Source: Nitrososphaerales archaeon (GTDB taxonomy: Archaea; Thermoproteota; Nitrososphaeria; Nitrososphaerales; Gagatemarchaeaceae). From it: 55,709 bases of DNA. The stretch's first letter is position 1. Each line of letters begins with the position of its first letter. Position numbers and translations under genes: made by a program. The stretch covers positions 1 to 55,709 of the forward strand of contig JASHOZ010000051.1 of assembly GCA_030038395.1 (NCBI GenBank), in the 5' to 3' direction. The notes beneath the pieces were generated by a model. The model had not been told where the DNA came from. It made no database searches and saw only the letters and a program-made list of their open reading frames with translations. Below are positions 8,628 through 15,708 of the stretch, one piece after another.

Positions 8628-9701
8628 TTGTTCGGAAAGAAGTCTGATGCCGTCCCCGCGACCGGTGGGAGCGTCCTCGGTTCGACGACGATAGCGTGGG
8701 ACGACCAGTTCAAGCAGGGGAGCGCCCTCTGGAAGGTCCCCAGGAACATCAGGCTGAACGACAACATTGTCGTACGTGAGGACGAAATAGCGGTCTTCTA
8801 TAGGGACGGAAAGGTCCTCACCTACTTCGACCAGCCGAACAGGTACGCGCTCACCGACTTCAACGCCCCGATTGTCGGGAACCTCCTGAAGTTCTTCACC
8901 GGCGTGGTGCAAGAAGCGGAGGTCTACTACATCCCCAAGAGGTACATGGATGGGAAGTTCGGGAGCACCCAGCCCTACCAGTTCACCGACCCGACGTTCG
9001 GGATCGTCAGCCTCCGAGTGTTCGGCGAATACAGATGGAAGATTTCCTCTCCGGAGCTCTTCATCAACCAATTCGTAGGCACATTCAGCGCCGAGACTTC
9101 CGAAGACGTCGAGGGGAGGATGAAGGAACAGCTGGTGATCCTCCTCTACAGCGCTCTCGGCAAGATGAAGGCGCAGGGGCTGAAGGTGACCGACCTCGCG
9201 GCAAACCTGACCAACATCGAACAAATGGTCCTCGCCCAGGGACCGGACAACCTTGGTCAATACGGCGTGGAGATCAACAAGATCTCGGGCCTGACGATAA
9301 GCCTCCCAGACGACGTGCAGAAGGCGATTGACACTAGGTCAGAGATGCAGGTTCTGGGCGTGAACTACCTGCAGTACCAGACAGGGAAGGCGATTGACGA
9401 CGCCGCCAAGAACCCGTCAGGGGGGGCGGGCGTCTTCGCAGGACTGGGGGCTGGAATCGGCGCCGGGTCTGCGATAGGGGGACAGATGGCGCAGGGCATG
9501 ACCCAGGCGCAGATGAGGAGCTGCACGAACTGCGCGTCGATGATTCCGGCCAACGTGAAGTTCTGCCCGAACTGCGGAGCCACCCAAGAGGTGCCGCAAG
9601 GCCCCCCCTCTCCTGCCGGTGCAGCGAAGTTCTGCCCGAACTGCGGGAACGCGCTGGCGGCAGGCGCGAAATTCTGCCCGAACTGCGGCAAGCAGGTCTG
9701 A
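8628..9701 (+). CDS. SPFH-domain protein with C-terminal zinc ribbons (virion-core/YdjI-like)
   Basis: A 357-residue protein of the SPFH (stomatin/prohibitin/flotillin-like) family related to YdjI. Residues about 15-235 form the SPFH region (IAWDDQFKQGSALWKVP, GEYRWKISSPELFI, YGVEINKISGLTISLPDDVQKAID). A Gly/Ala-rich linker (FAGLGAGIGAGSAIGG) leads to four Cys-x2-Cys pairs, which can form two zinc ribbons (CTNCASMIPANVKFCPNCG and CPNCGNALAAGAKFCPNCG). The start is TTG 8628. It follows the coiled-coil gene. Family members form membrane-associated or vesicle-like assemblies in bacteria; the role here is unknown. Confidence 0.85.
   Translation: MFGKKSDAVPATGGSVLGSTTIAWDDQFKQGSALWKVPRNIRLNDNIVVREDEIAVFYRDGKVLTYFDQPNRYALTDFNAPIVGNLLKFFTGVVQEAEVYYIPKRYMDGKFGSTQPYQFTDPTFGIVSLRVFGEYRWKISSPELFINQFVGTFSAETSEDVEGRMKEQLVILLYSALGKMKAQGLKVTDLAANLTNIEQMVLAQGPDNLGQYGVEINKISGLTISLPDDVQKAIDTRSEMQVLGVNYLQYQTGKAIDDAAKNPSGGAGVFAGLGAGIGAGSAIGGQMAQGMTQAQMRSCTNCASMIPANVKFCPNCGATQEVPQGPPSPAGAAKFCPNCGNALAAGAKFCPNCGKQV
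9561..9688 (+). repeat. Threefold 17-nt repeat encoding FCPNCG zinc knuckles
   Basis: TTCTGCCCGAACTGCGG occurs identically at 9561-9577, 9630-9646 and 9672-9688. Each copy encodes FCPNCG. Identical codons suggest recent internal duplication of the zinc-ribbon unit. Confidence 0.8.
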
Positions 9702-9758
9702 GCGTCCGTAAGCCCTTCACTGTCAAACCAGATATAGCGACGCCACCATGGAAGCCGC

Positions 9759-9989
9759 ATGAGCACCGAGTCAGGAGTGCCGGTGAGGATACCATCCGAG
9801 GTGTGGCAGCACCTGATGGAGGTGAGGGCCCAGCTGGACTCTGAGTGCCCTGGCGCCCCGACCCCCATAGGGGAGATGCTCAAGGAAGTCGTGGACCATT
9901 ACAGGCGCTGCGACCGCGCCATGGACGAGGCTGATGACTTCTGCAAGAGGGCCCAGGCGTGGAAGAAGGGCTCCCAGGCCAAGGGATAA
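9759..9989 (+). CDS. Small ribbon-helix-helix-like protein
   Basis: A 76-residue protein. The N-terminal segment VPVRIPSEVWQHLMEVRAQLD resembles the beta-strand and first helix of ribbon-helix-helix DNA-binding proteins. A Pro/Gly-containing turn and the helix PIGEMLKEVVDHYRRC follow. The remainder is a charged helix ending in Lys/Gly. GATATAGCG at 9731-9739 lies about 24 nt upstream of ATG 9759, which supports expression. There is no partner toxin gene beside it; the next gene is a hydrolase. DNA binding is inference. Confidence 0.6.
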   Translation: MSTESGVPVRIPSEVWQHLMEVRAQLDSECPGAPTPIGEMLKEVVDHYRRCDRAMDEADDFCKRAQAWKKGSQAKG

Positions 9990-10016
9990 AGCTCCGAGCT
10001 GCCACAGCCCGTCGAG

Positions 10017-10877
10017 TTGCCGACGGTCGACGTGGAAGGAGGGAGCCTCTACTACGAGGAGAAGGGGACGGGGGCGACCTCGCTCTTCGTCCATGGCATA
10101 CCGACCGACTATCGGGCGTGGTCAGCACAGATGGAGCCGTTCTCCAGGACGCGCAGGGCAGTGTCCCTCAGCCGGCGCCTCGCAGCGCCGAACCGCTGGG
10201 AGGGAGACCCCGGACTCTCGACCGTCGAGAACAACGCGAACGACCTTCAGGCCTTCATCGAACGCGCCTGCGGTGGAAGGGTTGACCTCGTCGGGCACTC
10301 CTATGGTGGGTTCGCTGCTGCCTGGCTCGCTGCTAGCCACCCCGACATGGTCCGGTCCCTCATCCTGGTCGAGCCGGCCGTCTCCACCCTGCTTGTCGCC
10401 GACCAGAGCAACATGCTACAGCTGCTCGCCCTACTCCTGAGAGACCCCGCCGTCGCGCTGGCGGCGAGGAGGTTTCAGCGCGAGAGCCTGCTTCCTTCGC
10501 TGAGCGCACTCGAGTCAGGCGAACTACGGAGGGCTGTCGAACTGAATGTGGACGGCATCCAAGGAGCGAAGGGGTCCTTTGCGAGGATGTCAGAGAACAC
10601 GCGAGAGATGATGCTTGAGAACGTTAGAACAATCGCGGAGCTGAAGACGCGGTTCCCGAGGTTCACATCCGCGGACGCGAAGAGAATCTCCATCCCCACG
10701 CTCTTGGTGAACGGCGAGGCGAGCCCGCTCTGGCTCAGGAAGATAGGGACCCTGCTGTCGGATTCAGTCCCGGGCGCGGAGTCCGTCCGAGTGCCTGGCG
10801 CGCGGCACTTCCCGCACATGGAGAACAGTGACTTCTTCAACGAGAAGGTTCTAGCATTCTTGGCGAAGCAGAAATGA
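10017..10877 (+). CDS. Alpha/beta-hydrolase fold enzyme
   Basis: A 286-residue hydrolase. The oxyanion segment LFVHGIPTDYRAW lies near residue 23. The nucleophile elbow GHSYGG contains Ser95, LLVNGEASP is in the usual acid region, and the catalytic His is probably 264 or 267 in ARHFPHMENS. No signal peptide is visible, so it is cytosolic. A TTG start is preceded by GGATAAAGC (9984-9992) about 28 nt upstream, which suits a leaderless mRNA. The START-like gene overlaps its stop by ATGA. Substrate cannot be inferred; esterase and haloalkane-dehalogenase-like enzymes share the layout. Confidence 0.85.
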   Translation: MPTVDVEGGSLYYEEKGTGATSLFVHGIPTDYRAWSAQMEPFSRTRRAVSLSRRLAAPNRWEGDPGLSTVENNANDLQAFIERACGGRVDLVGHSYGGFAAAWLAASHPDMVRSLILVEPAVSTLLVADQSNMLQLLALLLRDPAVALAARRFQRESLLPSLSALESGELRRAVELNVDGIQGAKGSFARMSENTREMMLENVRTIAELKTRFPRFTSADAKRISIPTLLVNGEASPLWLRKIGTLLSDSVPGAESVRVPGARHFPHMENSDFFNEKVLAFLAKQK

Positions 10878-11293
10878 CAGATGTCGAGACCATCAGGCAG
10901 TCGGTAGTCATACACGCGACGCCCGAGGAGGTCTATGACGCCTACGTCGACCCGAAGAAGCACGCCGAATTCACAGCCACGCCCGTGACGGGTGTACCGA
11001 AGGTCGGAGGAAGGTTCACCGCGGGAGATGGTTACATTTCAGGCAGGTTCATCGTCCTCGAAAGGGGCAAGAAGGTCGTCCAGGAGTGGAAGACGACCGA
11101 GTGGCCCGCGGGGTCCCCACCCTCCCGACTTGAGCTCACACTTACGCCGAAAGACGCGCGGTCCACCGTGCTGACGATGGTCCACTCTGACATCCCGACA
11201 GGGCAGGGAGACTACTACTCGAAGGGGTGGAAGGACTATTATTGGGGCCCAATGAAGGAGTACTTCAGGGGCAAGAAGAAACGCCGACGATGA
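10874..11293 (+). CDS. AHSA1/SRPBCC (START-like) protein
   Basis: A 139-residue protein with the AHSA1-type helix-grip start (VVIHATPEEVYDAYVDPKKHAEFT). The beta strands GGRFTAGDGYISGRFI and VQEWKTTEWP follow, then a C-terminal helix (GWKDYYWGPMKEYF). Members bind small hydrophobic ligands or act as Hsp90 co-chaperones. It starts at ATG within the ATGA overlap with the hydrolase, so the two are translationally coupled. The basic tail (GKKKRRR) is unusual. A second START-like gene lies at 30887. Confidence 0.8.
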   Translation: MTDVETIRQSVVIHATPEEVYDAYVDPKKHAEFTATPVTGVPKVGGRFTAGDGYISGRFIVLERGKKVVQEWKTTEWPAGSPPSRLELTLTPKDARSTVLTMVHSDIPTGQGDYYSKGWKDYYWGPMKEYFRGKKKRRR

Positions 11294-11332
11294 GGCAGGC
11301 GGGAGTGATACAGCTGCCTCCCTTCAGACCAG

Positions 11333-11524
11333 TCAAACCAACTTCCGGAACTCGAACCCGCACTTCAGGCACCTCCGCATGCCTGGGACATCGCTGATGA
11401 CCTGCTTGGTCCCGCATCTCGGACACTCGACAGCTGCCTGCGCTGCCTTCACTGTGTTCTCGTGCTGCTGTCGAACCTTTTCGATCGAGTCGCTGTAGCT
11501 GCTCCGTCTGGGGCCACCACCCAT
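11333..11524 (-). CDS. Small zinc-ribbon protein
   Basis: A 63-residue protein. The N-terminal half is a Gln/Glu/Ala-rich helix (IEKVRQQHENTVKAAQAA). The C-terminal half carries one zinc ribbon, CPRCGTKQVISDVPGMRRC followed by LKCGF. TATA-like CTCTTTTAGC (about 11544-11553, minus) lies about 26 nt from ATG 11524. It is convergent with the START-like gene. No specific function is recognisable; similar small zinc ribbons are abundant in archaea and often bind nucleic acid or protein. Confidence 0.7.
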   Translation of the reverse strand: MGGGPRRSSYSDSIEKVRQQHENTVKAAQAAVECPRCGTKQVISDVPGMRRCLKCGFEFRKLV

Positions 11525-11563
11525 GTCGGAGGCGGCGGCGGCGGGAGCTAAAAGAGTGCGGGC

Positions 11564-11845
11564 TCACTTGGCCTCTTCAAGGGTGAAGGTGAACCTGGCT
11601 CCGGCAAACTCGCCCGTGCTGACCCTTTCCCAAGTAACCTTGTACGTCTTGGTGACGTTAGCCCCGATTACGCTGACCGTTGATGGGACTTCGGAGAAGA
11701 GCTTCTCGACCTTCGCTGGGTCCTTCGTGAAGATCAGACTCCTCCTCCTCTTCATCAGGTACTTGACTGCGACGTTCAGATGCGCGTGGCCTTCGACCGG
11801 TATCTTCTCCGTACCGGTGTCGATCGTGAACGCCCTCTTTGCCAT
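11564..11845 (-). CDS. Hypothetical 93-residue protein
   Basis: A basic N-terminal half (VAVKYLMKRRRSLIFTKDPAKVEKLF) is followed by beta-rich sequence ending RFTFTLEEAK. No cysteine, signal or membrane segment is present. CTATTTACC near 11875-11883 on the minus strand sits about 34 nt upstream of the ATG, compatible with a short leader. I do not recognise a family. Codon use matches the neighbours. Confidence 0.6.
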   Translation of the reverse strand: MAKRAFTIDTGTEKIPVEGHAHLNVAVKYLMKRRRSLIFTKDPAKVEKLFSEVPSTVSVIGANVTKTYKVTWERVSTGEFAGARFTFTLEEAK

Positions 11846-11939
11846 GCCCGGACCGACTGGGTGTTGGAGATCGCGGTAAATAGGTTCGCTGTCAAATAAC
11901 TTGCAGGATTTGCTCGAAGTGCCAAGCGCAGGTCGGTGC

Positions 11940-12272
11940 CTATTTGCGCTGGATGCTCGTGACGAGGAGCCTGAACTGGAGAGTCTTCCCGCTCATCGGG
12001 TGGCGGCCCGTCTTACCGTACGCCTTCTCCGGCGGGAGGGTGACCTCCTTGGACTCGTTGACTTTCATCCCCACCAGCGCCTCCTCGAAGCCGCTTATCA
12101 CCTGATGCGCCCCGAGCACCACCTGCAGCGGCTTGTAGTCCCTTGCCGGGCTGAACAGCCCCGCCTTCACCGCCTCCGCCTTCATGCTGGTGTCGAACAC
12201 TTTGCCGCCCGGGAACTTGCCCAGGTAGTGCACCGACACGGTGTCCCCCATCTGCGCCGTCAGGTCGCTCAT
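11940..12272 (-). CDS. FKBP-type peptidyl-prolyl isomerase
   Basis: A 110-residue FKBP. The isomerase core runs from MGDTVSVHYLGKFPGGKVFDTS through ARDYKPLQVVLGAHQVISGFEEALVGM to VTLPPEKAYG. The loop after YG is short, so the chaperone insert (IF domain) of many archaeal FKBPs is absent. TATA-like GTTAAAGA (12298-12305, minus) is 30 nt from ATG 12272 and 21 nt from ATG 12281, so either could be the start; a longer form to 12350 would run through the promoter. It would speed prolyl isomerisation during protein folding in the cytosol. Confidence 0.85.
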   Translation of the reverse strand: MSDLTAQMGDTVSVHYLGKFPGGKVFDTSMKAEAVKAGLFSPARDYKPLQVVLGAHQVISGFEEALVGMKVNESKEVTLPPEKAYGKTGRHPMSGKTLQFRLLVTSIQRK

Positions 12273-12297
12273 GTGACGCATGCTGGTCGCGAAAACG

Positions 12298-12305
12298 TCT
12301 TTAAC
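12298..12305 (-). promoter_or_regulatory. TATA box for the FKBP gene
   Basis: GTTAAAGA on the minus strand. It excludes the longer reading frame and favours ATG 12272 or 12281. Confidence 0.5.
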
Positions 12306-12873
12306 GGTTTGCGCCACAAGAAGCCGCCCCTCGCTGTCTTGTCTGTCCACTTCGAGCAGGGAGCAGAGCTCCTTCCGCGCTCCGCTCAGGCTTCGGACTC
12401 GTTTCGGGACTCGGTTCCTCCACCGCCCGAATATCGGTGCTAAGCATGAAGCTCCGCACCTGCCTCCTTTCGGTGGAAGGACGCTCCTCCTTCCGGAATC
12501 CTCTGCCCTCCTTAAGCGCGGTCGTCATCCCGCACCCCGCCCTCTTGAACACGAGACTGGGCCCCTGACCAAAGGGCGACCCGGAATATCCCCGGCCTCG
12601 CGCGTAGCCGGTATCGATTCGGATCACCTCTCCTGTCATCAGCCCCGCCAACAGCGAGAGAGCTGGCAACCAGCCTGCGCCCGCGGTTGTTATCCTGGCT
12701 TGGGGAAGCTTGATGACAAAGAGGGGATTTTATGTTGACACCGATATCACGCTGCCCAGGCTCTGCGAATGCATCGCGAACAGTGATACGGCGCGCCGGT
12801 TCACGAAGATAGACCGCAGATCCACTTCAGTAGAGCCGATAGGTGAAATTCTGCCCCCGCCCTCGCGCGTAGG
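12306..12873. other. Gene-poor stretch with a possible gene relic
   Basis: About 570 nt without a convincing complete gene. Reading frames on both strands have atypical composition. The only protein-like signal is a short-chain-dehydrogenase-like C-terminus on the minus strand at 12595-12729. I see no tRNA, RNase P RNA or SRP RNA signature here. Confidence 0.5.
12595..12729 (-). pseudogene. Possible relic of a short-chain dehydrogenase C-terminus
   Basis: The minus-strand frame reads LAGLMTGEVIRIDTGYARG. This closely follows the last strand of SDR enzymes (typically TGEVIRVDGGYA). Upstream in the same frame there is a stop within about 35 codons and no Rossmann GxxxGxG or YxxxK motif. If real, it is the decayed tail of a lost gene. 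Similarity over 20 residues could be chance. Confidence 0.25.
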
Positions 12874-13305
12874 ATGGCCGAGTCGGACAGACACCGTGCC
12901 ATGAAGGCGGTCGTCAGAGCGGACTTGGAGCGTGAGGGCTATGCAGTGGTCGAGGAGCCTCTCAGTTGCCTCGAGTGGAGAACGCACTGGAGCGGGTACA
13001 GGCCTGACCTCCTGGGGCACAAGTCAGAGGATGAGATAGAGTCGATCGCGCTTGTCGAGTGCGAGACCAGGCCGAGCACAGCGAGGCTGCTGTCGAAGCG
13101 GTTTCGGAGCGTGTGGTTCCAGCCTGTTCTGCTCAGGCGTGGCTGGGTGAGGAGAATCCTCGCAGTGCATCAGGGGCGGCTCGGTGGCATCGACATGTTG
13201 GTAAGGAGCGAGTGGGAAATCTGGATTGTCAACAGCACTCGCGTGCTGCAGCGATTGAGAAGCCTCCCCGAGCGGGGAACAAGATATGACCATGCCGCCC
13301 CCTAG
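12874..13305 (+). CDS. Small PD-(D/E)XK nuclease-like protein
   Basis: A 143-residue protein. After an N-terminal helix (HRAMKAVVRADLEREGYAVVEEP) it shows GYRPDLLG and, 12 residues later, IALVECETR. That is the spacing of the D and ExE/ExK motif of restriction-endonuclease-like folds, with Glu-Cys-Glu in place of the common E-x-K. A predicted helix (TARLLSKRF) and two strands (VWFQPVLL, EIWIV) follow. No methylase or specificity gene is nearby. It may be a nuclease or a catalytically altered relative. Confidence 0.65.
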   Translation: MAESDRHRAMKAVVRADLEREGYAVVEEPLSCLEWRTHWSGYRPDLLGHKSEDEIESIALVECETRPSTARLLSKRFRSVWFQPVLLRRGWVRRILAVHQGRLGGIDMLVRSEWEIWIVNSTRVLQRLRSLPERGTRYDHAAP

Positions 13306-13313
13306 GTCCCGGG

Positions 13314-14012
13314 TTGGCTACGCGGCCATTCCGTGACAGACCTGATGCGGGAAGGAGACTTGCCGCCGCCCTCGTAGATTTTGGAGGGAGGGACATCGTC
13401 GTCCTTGGGATTCCGAGAGGAGGGGTAGTAGTGGCCGCCGAGGTCGCCTCGGCGCTAGGCGTCCCGGTCGATGTCGTCGTGACGCGGAAGATAGAGGCTC
13501 CAGGAGAGCCCGAATACGCTCTCGGCGCGGTGACACAAGAGGGCGAAGCAATCGTCGACAGGCAGGCGGCGGAGTCGCTGGGCGCCGACGAGGAGTACAT
13601 CACCGCTCAGATAAAGCAGAAGAGAGCCGAGGTGGCCGAACGGGTCAGGCGGTATCGAGGGGACTCGCCGCAACCGACTCTGAAAGGGAAGACCGTGGTA
13701 ATAGTCGACGATGGCATCGCTACCGGGAGTTCGGTTGGAGCGGCGGTGATCTCTGTGAAGAAGGAGGAGCCTAAGGAGGTGATCGTAGCCGTACCAGTGG
13801 CGCCGAGAGATGTGGTGGAAGCTCTCAGATCAGATGGAAATGTCGTAGTCTGCCTGGAGACGCCAGGGCACTTCTTGGCGATCGGGGAATTCTACGACGC
13901 CTTCGAGCAGGTCAGCGACGCGGAGGTCATGAGGATTCTGGCTAGAGGAGCAGAAAGGCGGGTGGCTCAGGGGAGGCGTCGTGGGGCGGCGCATCGGGCG
14001 AGAGAAAAGTGA
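13314..14012 (+). CDS. Phosphoribosyltransferase-family protein
   Basis: A 232-residue protein of the stand-alone PRTase family. IVVLGIPRGGVVVAAEVASALG lies near the N-terminus and VVVTRKIEAPGEPEYALGAV follows. The PRPP-binding loop VVIVDDGIATGSS carries the two acidic residues and TGS. A basic Arg/Ala/Gly tail follows. The start is TTG 13314, 8 nt after the nuclease-like gene. The family binds 5-phosphoribosyl compounds, but its base substrate is unknown. It precedes pyrE, a classical PRTase, by about 125 nt; a TATA box between them argues for a separate transcript. Confidence 0.8.
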   Translation: MATRPFRDRPDAGRRLAAALVDFGGRDIVVLGIPRGGVVVAAEVASALGVPVDVVVTRKIEAPGEPEYALGAVTQEGEAIVDRQAAESLGADEEYITAQIKQKRAEVAERVRRYRGDSPQPTLKGKTVVIVDDGIATGSSVGAAVISVKKEEPKEVIVAVPVAPRDVVEALRSDGNVVVCLETPGHFLAIGEFYDAFEQVSDAEVMRILARGAERRVAQGRRRGAAHRAREK

Positions 14013-14051
14013 CCGGCGTGCGAGGGCGCTCCACTCTAACCGTCGAGAACA

Positions 14052-14059
14052 CTTATAAC
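14052..14059 (+). promoter_or_regulatory. TATA box for the pyrEDF operon
   Basis: CTTATAAC. Initiation is expected near 14080-14084, about 55 nt before the pyrE TTG, so this operon has a real leader unlike most genes in the window. Confidence 0.6.
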
Positions 14060-14081
14060 CGAAGTGTGAAGCAATAAAGCG

Positions 14082-14119
14082 TGGGTTCAAATTCTCGCCA
14101 GTGACCGTCTGAGAACCCA
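14082..14119 (+). promoter_or_regulatory. pyrE leader with alternative hairpins
   Basis: TGGGTTC (14082-14088) is perfectly complementary to GAACCCA (14113-14119). A second pairing, TTCTC (14092-14096) with GAGAA (14111-14115), uses overlapping bases and would exclude the first. The structure lies at the predicted 5' end of the mRNA, just before the AGGAGGGG ribosome-binding site (about 14126-14133). A regulatory role in pyrimidine control is inference. Confidence 0.4.
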
Positions 14120-14137
14120 GCAATCAGGAGGGGATCC

Positions 14138-14761
14138 TTGACCGCGGACGAGCCAACGAGGGCGAAGCTGGCCGAGTCTCTCTTCCGCATCGGGGCCCTC
14201 AGGTTCGGGAGGTTCACTTTGGCAAGCGGGAAGAGTAGCTCATATTATCTCGATCTAAGGACAGTCCCGAGTCACCCGCAGACCTACGAGCTGGTGATGT
14301 CTGCGTTCCGAGACATGGTCAAAGCGATCGGCGAGAGCAACTTCGATGTCATCGCAGGGGTCGCGACGGCAGGGGTCACAATCTCATCTCCACTGGCATT
14401 CCTGTTGAAGAAGCCCATGGTCTACGTGCGGAAGGAGGAGAAGGAACACGGTCTGCGGAAGTCGGTCGAGGGCGCGACGACGCCCGGGGAGAGGGCGCTC
14501 GTCATAGACGACCTGGTGACGACTGGAGGGAGCGTCGTATCCGCTGTGGAGGCCCTCCGGGGCGTCGGCTGCGTGGTAAAGGACTCGGCAGTGCTAGTCG
14601 ACCGGTTGGAGGGCGCCAAGGCGAACCTCGCCGAAGCCGGGGTAAGGCTCACAGCCTACGCGCCGGTCACGGCGCTTGCCGAGGTCATCTATGCTAAGGG
14701 GTTGATGACGAAGGGGAACTTTGAAGCGGTGCTGAAGCAGTCAGGAGGGAAGCGCCCCTGA
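14138..14761 (+). CDS. pyrE: Orotate phosphoribosyltransferase
   Basis: A 207-residue OPRTase converting orotate and PRPP to OMP in de novo UMP synthesis. Visible motifs are FTLASGKSSSYYLDLR (orotate loop), GVATAGVTISSPLAF, VYVRKEEKEHG (mobile catalytic loop with Lys) and the PRPP motif ALVIDDLVTTGGS. The TTG start has AGGAGGGG about 5 nt upstream. It is the first gene of pyrE-pyrD-pyrF; its TGA lies inside a CTGA that appears to start pyrD. Length is normal. Confidence 0.93.
   Translation: MTADEPTRAKLAESLFRIGALRFGRFTLASGKSSSYYLDLRTVPSHPQTYELVMSAFRDMVKAIGESNFDVIAGVATAGVTISSPLAFLLKKPMVYVRKEEKEHGLRKSVEGATTPGERALVIDDLVTTGGSVVSAVEALRGVGCVVKDSAVLVDRLEGAKANLAEAGVRLTAYAPVTALAEVIYAKGLMTKGNFEAVLKQSGGKRP
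14743..14760 (+). promoter_or_regulatory. Ribosome-binding site and CTG start of pyrD
   Basis: AGGAGG (14743-14748) lies 9 nt before CTG 14758-14760, which overlaps the pyrE TGA (14759-14761). The in-frame ATG at 14785 has no such site. This decides the unusual start. Confidence 0.6.
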
Positions 14762-15708
14762 GCGTTGACTCTGTTAGGGTCCAGATGGGGCGCGTCGAGC
14801 TTGCGAACCCGTTGGTCCTCGCGTCTGGCGTGCATGGAAGCTCGCTCGGGAAGGTGCTGGAAGCGCTGAAGTCCGGGGCCGGGGGCGCCGTCACGAAGTC
14901 CATCGGCCTCCAGCCGAGGGAGGGGTACAAGGAGCCGACACTGGCTGAAGTGGAGGGTGGGATCATCAACGCTGCTGGGCTCCCCAATCCTGGAGCCGAG
15001 GCCTTCTCCGCGGAACTCGCACCTCTCAGGGGGAAGAAGCTCTCAATCTTCGTCTCCATCTTCGGCGGCGATGAGCGTGAGTTCGCGGCCGTCGTAAAGG
15101 AACTCGACCCCAACGAATTCGTCGCGTACGAACTGAACCTCAGCTGCCCTCACGTCGCCGGCGTGGGGACAGAGGTCGGACACGACCCTGAGCTCGTGAG
15201 CAAGGTGGTGAGCGCTGTGAAGTCGAAGACCGAGAAGCCCGTATTCGTCAAGCTATCTCCGAACACAGACAAGCTTGTCGAGATAGCGCAGGCGGCTGTC
15301 GACTCTGGCGCCGACGGGCTCACGGCAGTCAACACGGTGAGGGCGATGACGATAGACATCTCATCGGGGAAGCCCGCGCTGTCAAACGGGTACGGGGGAC
15401 TGTCCGGCAGCGCCATCACGCCGATAGCGCTAAGGTGCGTCTACGAACTGAGAGAGTGGTTCGACGTCCCGATAATGGGGTGCGGCGGAGTATCCACGTG
15501 GGAGCACGCCGTCAGGTTCTTTCTTGCAGGCGCCGATGCCGTTCAGTTGGGGACGGCGACGATGCGGAGCTTCGCCATGTTTAACGACATCAACCTCGGC
15601 ATCGTCGACTATCTCGAGAAGAAGGGGTTCAAGAGCCTGAGGTCGATAGTCGGGGCCGCCCACCATAAGAGAGGCCTGGCCGACGCCGCCCGGGAGGGAA
15701 CGCAATGA
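14758..15708 (+). CDS. pyrD: Dihydroorotate dehydrogenase, class 1B-type catalytic subunit
   Basis: A 316-residue FMN enzyme oxidising dihydroorotate to orotate. The N-terminus SVDSVRVQMGRVELANPLVLASG matches family starts only if translation begins at CTG 14758; ATG 14785 would remove a conserved strand. Other motifs are the FMN/substrate segment NLSCPHVAG (class 1B-type), FVKLSPNT, TAVNTV, GGLSGSAI, GCGGVSTWEHA and GADAVQLGTA. The class 1B active base is a Cys, consistent with NLSCPH. No pyrK electron-transfer subunit is in the window. The end overlaps pyrF by ATGA. Confidence 0.9.
   Translation: MSVDSVRVQMGRVELANPLVLASGVHGSSLGKVLEALKSGAGGAVTKSIGLQPREGYKEPTLAEVEGGIINAAGLPNPGAEAFSAELAPLRGKKLSIFVSIFGGDEREFAAVVKELDPNEFVAYELNLSCPHVAGVGTEVGHDPELVSKVVSAVKSKTEKPVFVKLSPNTDKLVEIAQAAVDSGADGLTAVNTVRAMTIDISSGKPALSNGYGGLSGSAITPIALRCVYELREWFDVPIMGCGGVSTWEHAVRFFLAGADAVQLGTATMRSFAMFNDINLGIVDYLEKKGFKSLRSIVGAAHHKRGLADAAREGTQ

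Noticed and set aside
12301-12669. Complete 122-residue gene on the minus strand
   Set aside because: Only the first 25 residues look protein-like (SDR tail); the rest is Arg/Ser/Gly low complexity and runs into the FKBP promoter.
14081-14099. tRNA T-arm-like GTGGGTTCAAATTCTCGCC
   Set aside because: The arms around TTCAAAT do not pair as a T-stem, and no acceptor, D- or anticodon arm precedes it; it is better explained as part of the pyrE leader hairpin.
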